Below, piece by piece: positions 8,713-17,002 of a stretch of DNA of 64,000 nucleotides. The stretch is from Leifsonia aquatica (lineage in GTDB: Bacteria; Actinomycetota; Actinomycetes; Actinomycetales; Microbacteriaceae). The stretch lies in contig NZ_JACHVP010000001.1 in the NCBI RefSeq assembly GCF_014190775.1, positions 682,001-746,000 on the forward strand, written 5' to 3'. The translations under genes were made by a program, and so were the position numbers. The number at the start of each line of letters is the position of its first letter. The stretch's first letter is position 1. Under the pieces are notes generated by a model. The model was not told the DNA's origin. It searched no databases and saw only the letters and a list, made by a program, of their open reading frames with translations.

Positions 8713-9864
8713 GTGACGATCGACAATCAGCCTGGTGTGCACCTCGGCCGCGATGGCGGCCTCGACGACGTGCGACTCCCCGCGGGAGCCGACACCGTCC
8801 AGCTCCTGACGCCGACGGGGGAGCGGCTGAGCGACGACCGGTACGACGCGTGGGTCTCCGACATCGGCCCCGACCAGCTGCTCGACCTCTACGAGGACAT
8901 GGTGGTCATCCGCCGCATCGACGCGGAGGCCACCGCTCTCCAGCGTCAGGGCGAGCTCGGCCTCTGGCCGCCGCTGCTCGGCCAGGAGGCCTCCCAGATC
9001 GGCTCCGGACGCGCGCTGCGCTCCGACGACTTCGTCTTCTCCAGCTACCGCGAGCACGGCGTCGCCTACTGCCGTGGCGCCGGACTCGTCGATCTGCTGC
9101 GCGTGTGGCGCGGCACGGCGCAGAGCGGCTGGAACCCGTACGACATCAACATGGCGACCCCGCAGGTCATCATCGGCGCCCAGACGCTGCACGCGACGGG
9201 ATACGCGCTCGGCATCCAGGCCGACGGCACCGACGCCGTCGCGGTCGCCTACTTCGGCGACGGCGCGACCAGCGAGGGCGACGTGAGCGAGGCCCTGATC
9301 TTCGCCGCGACCTACGCCGCCCCGGTCGTGTTCTTCTGTCAGAACAACCAGTACGCGATCTCCGAGCCGGTCGGGCTGCAGGCGCAGCGGCCGATCGCCG
9401 AGCGCGCCCCGGGGTTCGGCGTGCCGAGCATCCGCGTCGACGGCAACGACGTGCTCGCGGTGCTCGCGGCCTCCCGCGCCGCCCTCGACCGCGCCCGCTC
9501 GGGAGGCGGTCCGACGTTCATCGAGGCCGTCACCTACCGGATGGGCCCGCACACCACGGCGGACGACCCCACCCGCTACCGCGACCCGTCCGAGCTGGAC
9601 GAGTGGCGCGGCCGTGACCCGATCTCCCGGGTCGAGGCGTACCTCGACGCCCAGGGCCGCCTCGACGAGGAGCGTCTCACGAGCATCCATGCCAAGGCCG
9701 ACGCCGTGGCCGCGGAGATGCGCGCGGGCTGCCTCGCCCTGCGCGACCCGGAGCCGCTCACGGTCTTCGACAACGTCTACGCCGAGCCGCACACCGGGAT
9801 CGCCCGTCAGCGCGACCACTACTCCCGCTACCTGCGCACGTTCGTCGGGGGTGACGGACGGTGA
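8713..9864 (+). CDS. bkdA: Branched-chain 2-oxoacid dehydrogenase E1 component, alpha subunit
   Basis: A protein of 383 residues, the thiamine diphosphate-binding half of E1, which decarboxylates the 2-oxoacids of valine, leucine and isoleucine. The ThDP motif starts with 'FGDGATSEGD' at 181-190 and ends with 'NNQYAIS' at 211-217. The phosphorylation-loop equivalent 'YRMGPHTTADDPTRYR' is present. The start is GTG 8713 with GAAGG about 11 bases upstream. Its stop overlaps the E1 beta start by four bases. A pyruvate dehydrogenase E1 alpha is the main alternative; the divergent Lrp regulator favours the branched-chain role. Confidence 0.88.
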   Translation: MTIDNQPGVHLGRDGGLDDVRLPAGADTVQLLTPTGERLSDDRYDAWVSDIGPDQLLDLYEDMVVIRRIDAEATALQRQGELGLWPPLLGQEASQIGSGRALRSDDFVFSSYREHGVAYCRGAGLVDLLRVWRGTAQSGWNPYDINMATPQVIIGAQTLHATGYALGIQADGTDAVAVAYFGDGATSEGDVSEALIFAATYAAPVVFFCQNNQYAISEPVGLQAQRPIAERAPGFGVPSIRVDGNDVLAVLAASRAALDRARSGGGPTFIEAVTYRMGPHTTADDPTRYRDPSELDEWRGRDPISRVEAYLDAQGRLDEERLTSIHAKADAVAAEMRAGCLALRDPEPLTVFDNVYAEPHTGIARQRDHYSRYLRTFVGGDGR

Positions 9865-10871
9865 CCACCCTCACGATGGCGAAGGCCATCAACGCCGGGC
9901 TGCGCAAGGCGCTCGCGGGCGACCCGCATGTGGTGCTGATGGGGGAGGACATCGGCACGCTCGGCGGCGTGTTCCGGGTGACCGACGGCCTCCAGACCGA
10001 GTTCGGCCCACGCCGGGTGATGGATTCGCCCCTGGCCGAGTCCGGCATCCTGGGCACCGCGGTCGGGATGGCGTACCGCGGCTATCGCCCGGTGGTCGAG
10101 ATCCAGTTCGACGGGTTCGTCTACCCCGCGTTCGACCAGATCGTCAGCCAGGTGGCGCGCATGCACTACCGGACGGACGGCGCCGTGCGCATGCCGATTA
10201 CGATCCGGGTGCCCTTTGCCGGCGGGATCGGCGCGGCCGAGCACCACTCCGATTCGCCCGAGGCGTACTTCGCCCACGCTGCCGGGCTGCGGGTGGTGAG
10301 CCCCTCCGATCCGCAGGACGCGTACACGCTGATCCAGCAGGCCATCGCCTCCGACGACCCCGTGCTCTACTTCGAGCCCAAGCGCCGCTACCACGCCAAG
10401 GGCGAGGTGGACGAGGCCGCCCCGTTGGCGGACGCGCGCCCGATGGGTACCGCACGCGTCATGGCGACCGGTGGCGACGTGACCCTGGTGACATACGGCG
10501 GCCTGGTGCAGCTGGCCCGGGATGCGGCCGTGGCGGCCGGCGACGAGGGGGTCTCCGTCGAGGTGATCGACCTGCGCTCGCTGTCGCCGCTCGACCTGGA
10601 CACGGTCGTCGCCTCGGTGCGCAAGACCGGCCGGCTCGTGGTGACGCACGAGGCGGCGTTGTCCGGTGGGCTCGGGGCGGAGATCTCGGCGTCGATCACG
10701 GAGCGCTGCTTCTACGAGCTCGAGCACGCGCCCGTGCGCGTCACCGGGCACGACATCCCCTACCCGGCCGCCCGGCTGGAGTCGGCGCACCTGCCCGACC
10801 TCGACCGCATCCTGGACGGCATCGACCGCGTCATGGACCGGCCGAACTCGCTCTCGGGGGTGGAGGACTGA
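9861..10871 (+). CDS. bkdB: Branched-chain 2-oxoacid dehydrogenase E1 component, beta subunit
   Basis: A protein of 336 residues, the partner of the alpha subunit in the E1 heterotetramer. Recognisable segments are 'VVLMGEDIGTLGGVFRVTDG' at about 25-44, 'PIRVPFAGG'-like 'ITIRVPFAGGIGAAEHHSDS' and the C-terminal 'EVIDLRSLSPLD' with 'TGRLVVTHEAALSGGLGAEI'. Its GTG start overlaps the E1 alpha stop (GTGA), and its own stop overlaps the E2 start by one base, so the three proteins should be made in step. It lies in the cytosolic multienzyme complex. Confidence 0.9.
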   Translation: MTTLTMAKAINAGLRKALAGDPHVVLMGEDIGTLGGVFRVTDGLQTEFGPRRVMDSPLAESGILGTAVGMAYRGYRPVVEIQFDGFVYPAFDQIVSQVARMHYRTDGAVRMPITIRVPFAGGIGAAEHHSDSPEAYFAHAAGLRVVSPSDPQDAYTLIQQAIASDDPVLYFEPKRRYHAKGEVDEAAPLADARPMGTARVMATGGDVTLVTYGGLVQLARDAAVAAGDEGVSVEVIDLRSLSPLDLDTVVASVRKTGRLVVTHEAALSGGLGAEISASITERCFYELEHAPVRVTGHDIPYPAARLESAHLPDLDRILDGIDRVMDRPNSLSGVED

Positions 10872-12217
10872 TGGCGGTCAAGGATTTCGCCCTGCCGGAT
10901 CTCGGCGAGGGCCTCACCGAGTCGGAACTGGTGAGCTGGAAGGTCGCGGTCGGCGACAGCGTCCACCTCAACCAGATCATCGCGGAGGTGGAGACGGCCA
11001 AGGCGCTCGTCGAGCTGCCCGCGCCGTACGACGGTCGCGTGTCGCGCCTCTATGTCGAACCGGGGGTGACGGTCGCGGTGGGGGAGCCGCTCGTCGCGTT
11101 CGAGGTGGCGGGAGCGGAGCCCGAGCCTGCGGGCGCTCCGGACGGCGCGGACGATCGCGCCGACGCGCCCGAGCCGACGCTGGTCGGCTACGGCGCGCGG
11201 CCCGATGCGACGACCCGGCCCGCACGTCGGGCGCGTCCCGGCCTGGCCCCGGTCGAACAGGCACGGGAGGCAGCGCCCGCAGCCGCGCAGGCGGCCACGG
11301 CGACGGCCCTGGCCGAGCGCCCCCGCGCCACCCCGCCGGTGCGCAAGCTGGCCCGCGAGCGCGGCATCGACCTCAGCGCCGTGACCGGGACCGGAGCGCG
11401 CGGCCTGATCACGCGTCAGGATCTCGACGCCGTGGCGACGGGAGGTCCGGCGACGGCGGGTGGATCGCACCGCCTTCCCGTGTCCGCGACGTCGACCGCT
11501 GCGGTGGACACTGGCCGCGGCGACGTGCGCATCCCGATCCGCGGGGTGCGCAAGGCGACGGCTGAGGCGATGGTGCGCAGCGCGTTCTCGGCGCCGCAGG
11601 CCACCGTGTTCCTCACGGTCGACGTGTCCGCGACGTCCGCGCTCGTCGAGCGCTTGCGCGCGCGCACCGCGGACGGCGAGGCCCGTCCCGGGCTCCTCAC
11701 CGTGGTGGCGAAGGCCCTGTGCCTGGCGATCCGGCGCACTCCCGAGGTGAACGCGCGGTGGGACGACGATGCGCAGGAGATCGTGCAGTCGGGCGCCGTC
11801 CATCTCGGCATCGCCGCCGCAACGCCGCGCGGGCTGCTCGTCCCGGTCGTGCGGGATGCGGACCTGCTCCCGCTCGCCGACCTCGCCGGCGCGATCCGCA
11901 CCCTCGCGGAGACGGCGCGCTCCGGCCGGACGGCTCCCGCCGACCTCTCCGGCAGCACCATCACGATCACGAACGTCGGTGTCTTCGGCGTCGACGCGGG
12001 CACGCCGATCGTGACGCCGGGGGAGGCCGCCATCCTGGCGCTGGGTGCGGTGCGCCGTCAGCCGTGGGAGCACGACGGCGGCATCGCGCTGCGCGACGTG
12101 CTCACGCTGGCGCTGTCGTTCGACCACCGGATCGTGGACGGTCAGCAGGCGTCGGTGCTGCTCGCCGACCTCGGTCGCATCCTGAGCGACCCGGCGTCGG
12201 TTCTCGCGTTCGTCTGA
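10871..12217 (+). CDS. bkdC: Dihydrolipoamide acyltransferase (E2) of 2-oxoacid dehydrogenase
   Basis: A protein of 448 residues with three domains. A single lipoyl domain occupies residues 1-80, with the modified lysine in 'EVETAKALVELP' (Lys44). An Ala/Pro-rich linker follows, then a peripheral-subunit binding domain at about 151-188 ('PVRKLARERGIDLSAVTGTG'). The C-terminal acyltransferase domain carries the catalytic 'SFDHRIVDG' with His419. E2 transfers the acyl group from E1 to CoA. No E3 (lipoamide dehydrogenase) gene is in the cluster, so the complex presumably borrows a general E3 made elsewhere. Confidence 0.92.
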   Translation: MAVKDFALPDLGEGLTESELVSWKVAVGDSVHLNQIIAEVETAKALVELPAPYDGRVSRLYVEPGVTVAVGEPLVAFEVAGAEPEPAGAPDGADDRADAPEPTLVGYGARPDATTRPARRARPGLAPVEQAREAAPAAAQAATATALAERPRATPPVRKLARERGIDLSAVTGTGARGLITRQDLDAVATGGPATAGGSHRLPVSATSTAAVDTGRGDVRIPIRGVRKATAEAMVRSAFSAPQATVFLTVDVSATSALVERLRARTADGEARPGLLTVVAKALCLAIRRTPEVNARWDDDAQEIVQSGAVHLGIAAATPRGLLVPVVRDADLLPLADLAGAIRTLAETARSGRTAPADLSGSTITITNVGVFGVDAGTPIVTPGEAAILALGAVRRQPWEHDGGIALRDVLTLALSFDHRIVDGQQASVLLADLGRILSDPASVLAFV

Positions 12218-12247
12218 TCGGAGGGGCGCGTCGCCGAGGAGGGGCGG

Positions 12248-13237
12248 CTACGCGTGCAGCGCCGCGTTGAGCTCCACGCCGGAGCCGGCGCGGCGCAGCA
12301 CCTCGACGGCGCCGGAGACCGAGTTGCGGCGGAACAGCAGCCCGGGCACGCCGGAGAGCTCGACGGCCTTCACGGTCTGCGGGCGCCCGTCGGCAGTGGG
12401 GGCGGCGTCGACGACGACGACCTTGGTGCCGGCGGTGACGTACAGGCCCGCCTCGACGACCGAGTCGTCGCCGATGGAGATGCCGATGCCGGAGTTGGCG
12501 CCGAGCAGGGCGCGCTCGCCGATCGCGACGCGCTGGGTGCCGCCGCCGGAGAGGGTGCCCATGATGGACGCGCCGCCGCCGATGTCGGAGCCGTCGCCGA
12601 CGACGACGCCCTGGGAGATGCGGCCCTCGACCATCGAGGAGCCGAGCGTCCCCGCGTTGAAGTTGACGAATCCCTCGTGCATCACGGTGGTGCCCGGCGC
12701 GAGGTGCGCTCCGAGGCGCACGCGCGACGCGTCCGCGATGCGCACGCGGTCGGGCGTGACGTAGTCGAGCAGGCGCGGGAACTTGTCGATGCCCGTGACG
12801 TGGATGCCGGCGCGCTGGAGCGCGGGACGCAAGCGGTCGAAGTCGGCCGGGAGCACCGGGCCGGCGTTCGTCCAGGTGACGATCGGCAGGTGGCCGAAGA
12901 TCCCGTCGAGGTTCAGGGTGTTGGGCGCGACGAGGAGGTGCGAGAGCAGGTGCAGGCGCAGGTACGCGTCCGGGGTGGAGGCCGGTGCGGCGTCGAGGTC
13001 GATCTCGACCGTGACGGTGTCGATGCGCACGTTGCGGCGGGCGTCCTCGCCGGCCAGGGCCTCCAGCTCGGCCGGTGCGATCCAGGGCTCGCGGCCGGCC
13101 GGGATGCGGCCGAGCTGCGGCGACGGGAACCACGTGTCGAGGACGGTGCCGTCGCCGGCCACGGTCGCGAGTCCGTAGCCCCACGCGGTGCGGGAGGTGG
13201 CGGGCGCGGCGGACTCGTCAGCAATCTCGGAAGGCAT
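12248..13237 (-). CDS. dapD: Tetrahydrodipicolinate N-succinyltransferase
   Basis: A protein of 329 residues of the actinobacterial DapD type, which succinylates tetrahydrodipicolinate in the lysine and meso-diaminopimelate pathway. The C-terminal half has left-handed beta-helix hexapeptide repeats: '[20 protein letters not shown]', '[20 protein letters not shown]' and '[20 protein letters not shown]'. '[11 protein letters not shown]' is the usual DapD catalytic stretch. The start at 13237 is only 17 bases from the divergent dapE start. TAATCT lies at exactly -12 to -7, indicating a leaderless transcript from a -10 shared with dapE. Confidence 0.95.
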   Translation of the reverse strand: MPSEIADESAAPATSRTAWGYGLATVAGDGTVLDTWFPSPQLGRIPAGREPWIAPAELEALAGEDARRNVRIDTVTVEIDLDAAPASTPDAYLRLHLLSHLLVAPNTLNLDGIFGHLPIVTWTNAGPVLPADFDRLRPALQRAGIHVTGIDKFPRLLDYVTPDRVRIADASRVRLGAHLAPGTTVMHEGFVNFNAGTLGSSMVEGRISQGVVVGDGSDIGGGASIMGTLSGGGTQRVAIGERALLGANSGIGISIGDDSVVEAGLYVTAGTKVVVVDAAPTADGRPQTVKAVELSGVPGLLFRRNSVSGAVEVLRRAGSGVELNAALHA

Positions 13238-13242
13238 GGCTC

Positions 13243-13249
13243 TAGATTA
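13243..13249. promoter_or_regulatory. Shared bidirectional -10 element of dapD and dapE
   Basis: The seven bases TAGATTA serve both strands. TAGATT (13243-13248) is at -12 to -7 from the dapE GTG at 13255. On the other strand TAATCT (13249-13244) is at -12 to -7 from the dapD ATG at 13237. The two presumed start sites are 18 bases apart and both transcripts would be leaderless. No separate promoter fits in the 17-base gap. Confidence 0.7.
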
Positions 13250-13254
13250 GTAGG

Positions 13255-14337
13255 GTGCCTCTCGACCTCACCGCCACCTCCACCGACCTCACCCGCCAGA
13301 TCTGCGACATCGAGTCGGTGTCCGGAAACGAGAAGGAGCTCGCCGACGCGATCGAGGAGGCGCTCTCCGGTCTCGCGCACCTCGAGGTGATCCGCGACGG
13401 CGACACGATCGTCGCCCGCACGAACCTCGGTCGTGAGCGTCGCGCCCTGATCGCGGGGCACATCGACACCGTCCCGCTCAACGGCAACCTCCCGACGCGC
13501 TTCGAGACCGAGGGGGGCGTCACCTACCTCTGGGGGCGCGGCACCGTCGACATGAAGGCCGGCACAGCCGTGCAGCTGAAGCTCGCCGCCGAGCTCACCG
13601 ACCCCGCGATCGACGTGACGTGGATGTGGTACGACCACGAAGAGGTCAACGCCGAGCTCAACGGGCTCAACCGGCTCTCCCGCAACCGCCCCGACCTCTT
13701 CACCGGCGACTTCGCCATCCTGGGCGAGCCCAGCAACGGTGTCGTCGAGGGCGGCTGCAACGGCAACCTCCGCGTCGAGGTGCGCACCTACGGCCTGCGC
13801 TCGCACTCGGCGCGCGGCTGGGTCGGCGACAACGCCATCCACAAGGCGGCGCCCATCCTCGACATCCTCGCCGCGTACCAGGCGCGGGAGGTGGAGGTCG
13901 ACGGCCTCGTCTATCGCGAGGGCCTCAACGCGGTCGGCATCACCGGCGGCATCGCGGGCAACATCATCCCCGACGAGTGCATGGTGCACATCAACTACCG
14001 GTTCGCCCCCTCCCGCAGCTCGCAGGAGGCCATCGACCACATGCACGAGCTGTTCGGCGACTACGAGATCACCGTGGTCGACCGGGCCGACGGCGCCCGC
14101 CCCGGGCTCGACGCGCCCCTGGCGCAGGAGTTCGTCGCGGCCGTCGGCGGTGTCGCGAAGCCGAAGTACGGCTGGACCGACGTCGCTCGGTTCAGCGCGA
14201 TGGGGATCCCCGCGGTCAACTACGGCCCCGGCGACCCGCTGAAGGCCCACGCCGACGACGAGCGCGTCGACGTCGAGCAGATCGTGGCCGTGGAGGCCGG
14301 ACTCCGTGCCTGGCTCACCGGCTCCGGCGCCCGCTGA
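13255..14337 (+). CDS. dapE: Succinyl-diaminopimelate desuccinylase
   Basis: A protein of 360 residues of the M20 metallopeptidase family. It removes succinate from N-succinyl-diaminopimelate, two steps after DapD. The metal site is visible: 'ALIAGHIDTVPLNG' (His), 'LWGRGTVDMKAGTA' (bridging Asp), 'WYDHEEVNAELNGL' (catalytic and metal Glu), 'AILGEPSNGVVEGGCNG' and a C-terminal His in 'GDPLKAHADDERV'. The dimerisation domain lies between. The GTG start is leaderless (see 13243-13249). The next gene starts within its last 32 bases. Confidence 0.95.
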   Translation: MPLDLTATSTDLTRQICDIESVSGNEKELADAIEEALSGLAHLEVIRDGDTIVARTNLGRERRALIAGHIDTVPLNGNLPTRFETEGGVTYLWGRGTVDMKAGTAVQLKLAAELTDPAIDVTWMWYDHEEVNAELNGLNRLSRNRPDLFTGDFAILGEPSNGVVEGGCNGNLRVEVRTYGLRSHSARGWVGDNAIHKAAPILDILAAYQAREVEVDGLVYREGLNAVGITGGIAGNIIPDECMVHINYRFAPSRSSQEAIDHMHELFGDYEITVVDRADGARPGLDAPLAQEFVAAVGGVAKPKYGWTDVARFSAMGIPAVNYGPGDPLKAHADDERVDVEQIVAVEAGLRAWLTGSGAR

Positions 14338-15556
14338 CGAGGCCGCCGCGGTCCACTCCGCGGCGCAGCCCGGCTCATGGTGGACCCGCTGGTGGGTCCG
14401 GGTGCTCGCGATCTTCGTCGCGAGCAGGGTCTTCACGACCGTCGTCCTGCTGATCTTCGCGGCCAACCAGGGGCAGAACCCGTGGACGGGCCCGAAGCCC
14501 GACTACTTCTCGTTCGCGACCATCTGGGACGGGCTCTGGTACAACATCATCGCGGTGTCGGGCTATCCGGCGTCCTTGCCGACCGACGGCGTGCACGTCA
14601 CCGAGAACGCCTGGGCGTTCATGCCCGTGTACCCGGGCGTCGTCGACGCCGTGATGTTCGTGACGCGGCTCTCTTGGGCGCCGGCAGCCGTCCTCGTGTC
14701 GGTCGTCTGCGCTGCCGGGGCCGCTCTCGTGCTGCATCGGTTGCTCCGGCGCGTCGGGCTGTCCGAGTCGACGACGCTCTTCGCCGTCGTGCTGTTCTGC
14801 GTCGCGCCGGTGTCCCCGCTCTTCCAGCTCGCGTACGCCGAGTCGTTGCAGCTCCTCCTGCTGGCCGTCGCCCTGCTCCTGCTCGTCGACCGCCGGTACG
14901 GCTGGTTGTTCCCGGTGACGCTCGTGATGGCCTTCACCCGGCCGAGCGGCCTCGCCTTCGCGCTCGCCCTGGGACTGCACGTCGTGTACCGCTGGGTGCG
15001 CCGCCGCGACGACCCCTTCCCGGTCCGCGAGCGGGTCCTGAGCGTGTCGCTGACGGTGTTCAGCGGCCTCGCGGGTCTCGCCTGGCCGGCGATCGCGGGT
15101 ATCGCGACGGGGTCGTGGACGGCCTACACCGACACCGAGCTCGCCTGGCGCGCGGCGTACATCGGTTACCAGCACCTCGTCCCGTTCGCGGCGTGGTTCC
15201 AGGGGGCCGAGTGGTGGACGACCGTCATGCTCGGCCTGCCGGGCTGGATCGGCATCGTCGTGCTCGTCGTCATCGTCGCCCTGTACGCCGTGGTGCTCTT
15301 CTCGCCGGCGGTCCGGAAACTCGGTCCCGACCTGCTCTTCTGGGTGATCGCCTACTCGGTGTACCTCTTCGCGGTGTTCTTCCCGCAGTCGAGCACGTTC
15401 CGCCTCCTCATGCCGCTCTTCCCGCTGCTGGGCGCGCTGGCACTGCCGCGGAGCCGCGTCTACCGGGTCACGCTGGTCGTGCTGTTCCTGGCGATGCAGG
15501 TCGGCTGGATCGCGATCTGCTGGGGCGTCGACGGCGCGGATTGGTCGCCGCCGTGA
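14306..15556 (+). CDS. PIG-V/mannosyltransferase-like polytopic membrane protein
   Basis: A protein of 416 residues with about ten membrane segments. It resembles the GPI mannosyltransferase II (PIG-V) family of actinobacterial glycosyltransferases. The first outside loop carries 'FATIWDGLWYNIIAVSGYP' at about 68-86, with the acidic residue (WDG) typical of GT-C enzymes, followed by 'NAWAFMPVYPGVV'. Later segments include 'TRPSGLAFALALGLHV' and 'FFPQSSTFRLLMPLFPLL'. A polyprenyl-phosphate sugar donor would be expected, but the acceptor is unknown. GTG 14306 has GGAGG nine bases upstream and overlaps dapE by 32 bases, so it is probably translationally coupled. Confidence 0.72.
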   Translation: MPGSPAPAPADEAAAVHSAAQPGSWWTRWWVRVLAIFVASRVFTTVVLLIFAANQGQNPWTGPKPDYFSFATIWDGLWYNIIAVSGYPASLPTDGVHVTENAWAFMPVYPGVVDAVMFVTRLSWAPAAVLVSVVCAAGAALVLHRLLRRVGLSESTTLFAVVLFCVAPVSPLFQLAYAESLQLLLLAVALLLLVDRRYGWLFPVTLVMAFTRPSGLAFALALGLHVVYRWVRRRDDPFPVRERVLSVSLTVFSGLAGLAWPAIAGIATGSWTAYTDTELAWRAAYIGYQHLVPFAAWFQGAEWWTTVMLGLPGWIGIVVLVVIVALYAVVLFSPAVRKLGPDLLFWVIAYSVYLFAVFFPQSSTFRLLMPLFPLLGALALPRSRVYRVTLVVLFLAMQVGWIAICWGVDGADWSPP

Positions 15557-15586
15557 CCCGTGGCACCCGCTCGGGGTGGGTGCCGA

Positions 15587-15617
15587 TTTCCACAGGTCGC
15601 CGCGGATGTCGGATAAT
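15587..15617 (+). promoter_or_regulatory. Promoter of the DUF3117 gene
   Basis: GATAAT at 15612-15617 is a good -10 element. TTTCCA at 15587-15592 is a weak -35 with a long 19-base spacer. The region lies between the membrane enzyme stop (15556) and the DUF3117 start (15646). Confidence 0.5.
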
Positions 15618-15645
15618 AGGGGGACATCCACGAAAGGGGAGCTGC

Positions 15646-15819
15646 ATGGCGGCCATGAAGCCGAGGACCGGGGACGGGCCAATGGAGGCTGTGAAGGAGG
15701 GACGGCTCATCATCGTGCGTGTCCCGCTCGAAGGTGGGGGGCGCCTGGTCGTCTCCGTCAACGACGCGGAAGCCAAAGAACTGCACGATGCTCTCGCGAG
15801 CGTCGTGAGTGCCTCCTGA
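15646..15819 (+). CDS. DUF3117 domain protein
   Basis: A small protein of 57 residues starting 'MAAMKPRTGDGPMEAVKEGR' and ending in a conserved basic-acidic block ('LVVSVNDAEAKELHDAL'). DUF3117 is a highly conserved actinobacterial family of unknown function (M. tuberculosis Rv1211). The ATG at 15646 has AAAGGGGAG at 15634-15642, a strong ribosome site. It has its own promoter and a strong hairpin after it, so it is probably a single-gene transcript. Confidence 0.93.
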   Translation: MAAMKPRTGDGPMEAVKEGRLIIVRVPLEGGGRLVVSVNDAEAKELHDALASVVSAS

Positions 15820-15840
15820 ACGAATAACACGTAACACGTC

Positions 15841-15870
15841 GAACGGACCCTGAATGCTCAGGGTCCGTTC
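15841..15870. terminator. Bidirectional terminator hairpin
   Basis: A perfect 13-base stem (15841-15853 with 15858-15870) and loop ATGC, located between the DUF3117 gene and the convergent O-methyltransferase gene. A short T-containing run follows on the plus strand. Confidence 0.85.
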
Positions 15871-15888
15871 GTAGTTTCTGGGATGTGT

Positions 15889-16521
15889 CTACGGCGCGAG
15901 CTTGGTCAGCTGCAGCAGGCCGTCGCCTGCGGGGGAGAGCGCGCTGATCACGGCCCCGGAGCGCGCGGTCTCGGTGATGAGGGTGCGGAAGCCGGTGGCG
16001 ACGTCGTCGCGTGCAGCGGGATCGGCGACGCGGCCGCGCCACAGGGCGTGCGCGACCAGGACGGTGCCGCCCGGGCGCACGAGACGCAGACCGTGCTCCA
16101 CGTACTCGATGACCGACTGCGGGTCGGCGTCGATGAAGACGATGTCGTAGGAGTTCTCGTTCATCCGGGGGAGTACGTCGAGCGCGCGGCCGGTGATGAG
16201 GCGCACGCGGTTCGATGCGACGCCGGCCTCGGTGAAGAAGGCGCGCGCGTGCTGCTGGTGGTCGAGCTCCTGGTCGATCGAGGTGAGCTGCGCGTTCGCG
16301 CCGCCGGTCAGCAGCCAGAGCCCGGACACCCCGACCCCGGTGCCGATCTCGACGATGTTCTCGGCGGCCGTCGCGGCCACCACGATGGCCGCCTGCGCGC
16401 CGGTGCTGGGGGCGATCGGCTCGACTCCCAGTTCCAGCGACTGCTGGCGCGCCCGCGCGATCACGTCGCTCTCGACGATCACGTCGTCGGAGAATCTCCA
16501 GTTCGAGTCCTTGTCTGACAC
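15889..16521 (-). CDS. SAM-dependent O-methyltransferase
   Basis: A protein of 210 residues of the O-methyltransferase family 3 (CCoAMT-like) type. The SAM motif is 'ENIVEIGTGVGVSGLWL' at about 53-69, followed by 'QLTSIDQELDHQ', and 'SYDIVFIDADPQSVIEYVEH' supplies the metal/SAM site. It ends with 'LLQLTKLAP', as in the M. tuberculosis Rv1220c group. GTG 16521 is preceded by AAGGAG; a longer in-frame extension to 16575 is not conserved in character. The substrate is unknown. In mycobacteria this gene borders sigE/rseA/htrA; here tatB follows directly. Confidence 0.88.
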   Translation of the reverse strand: MSDKDSNWRFSDDVIVESDVIARARQQSLELGVEPIAPSTGAQAAIVVAATAAENIVEIGTGVGVSGLWLLTGGANAQLTSIDQELDHQQHARAFFTEAGVASNRVRLITGRALDVLPRMNENSYDIVFIDADPQSVIEYVEHGLRLVRPGGTVLVAHALWRGRVADPAARDDVATGFRTLITETARSGAVISALSPAGDGLLQLTKLAP

Positions 16522-16586
16522 AGTGCTCCTTGCCTCCGGTCCAGGATACGGCCCGCCGACCCAGCATCCGCGCAAGCCCGGCGCGA

Positions 16587-16592
16587 TACTCT
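16587..16592 (+). promoter_or_regulatory. Leaderless -10 of tatB
   Basis: TACTCT occupies -12 to -7 relative to the GTG start of tatB at 16599, so transcription should begin at the start codon. Confidence 0.5.
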
Positions 16593-16598
16593 TGATGC

Positions 16599-16955
16599 GT
16601 GTTCGGACTGACCTTTGACAAGCTGCTCATCGTGGCGGTGATCGCGGCGTTCGTCATCGGTCCGGAACGCCTCCCGTTGTACGCCGGCAAGCTCGGCCAG
16701 TTCGTGCGCTCGTTGCGTGACTTCGCGAACGGCGCGAAGTCGCGGATGCGCGAGGAGATGGGCCCGGAGTTCGACGAGGTCGACTGGAAGAAGCTCGACC
16801 CGCGCCAGTACGACCCGCGCCGGATCATCCGCGAGGCCCTCCTGGAGGACGCCCCCGCCCCCACGAGCTCGATCAAGCCGGCGAGTCCCGCAGCGGCCGC
16901 CCAGCGCGCCCTCCCGGCCGGCGCCGTGCCGCCGTTCGACGCCGAATCCACCTAG
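16599..16955 (+). CDS. tatB: Sec-independent translocase TatB
   Basis: A protein of 118 residues with the TatA/B layout: one N-terminal membrane helix ('LLIVAVIAAFVIG'), the hinge 'GPERLP' at about 21-26 and an amphipathic helix ('LGQFVRSLRDFANGAKSRM'). An acidic region ending in a Pro/Ala-rich tail follows. The 'GPERLP' hinge marks TatB rather than TatA ('GPKKLP'). It would form the twin-arginine receptor with TatC in the cytoplasmic membrane. No tatA or tatC is in the window, as is usual in Actinobacteria, where tatB stands alone. The start is GTG 16599. Confidence 0.92.
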   Translation: MFGLTFDKLLIVAVIAAFVIGPERLPLYAGKLGQFVRSLRDFANGAKSRMREEMGPEFDEVDWKKLDPRQYDPRRIIREALLEDAPAPTSSIKPASPAAAAQRALPAGAVPPFDAEST

Positions 16956-16990
16956 CCCGCGTCGCGGCGGCCCGCGGGCCGCGCATCCAA

Positions 16991-16996
16991 TACGAT
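16991..16996 (+). promoter_or_regulatory. Leaderless -10 of the MFS transporter gene
   Basis: TACGAT lies exactly at -12 to -7 from the ATG at 17003. It is the same hexamer and spacing as at the GAF regulator start (4576-4571). Confidence 0.55.
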
Positions 16997-17002
16997 TCCG
17001 AC

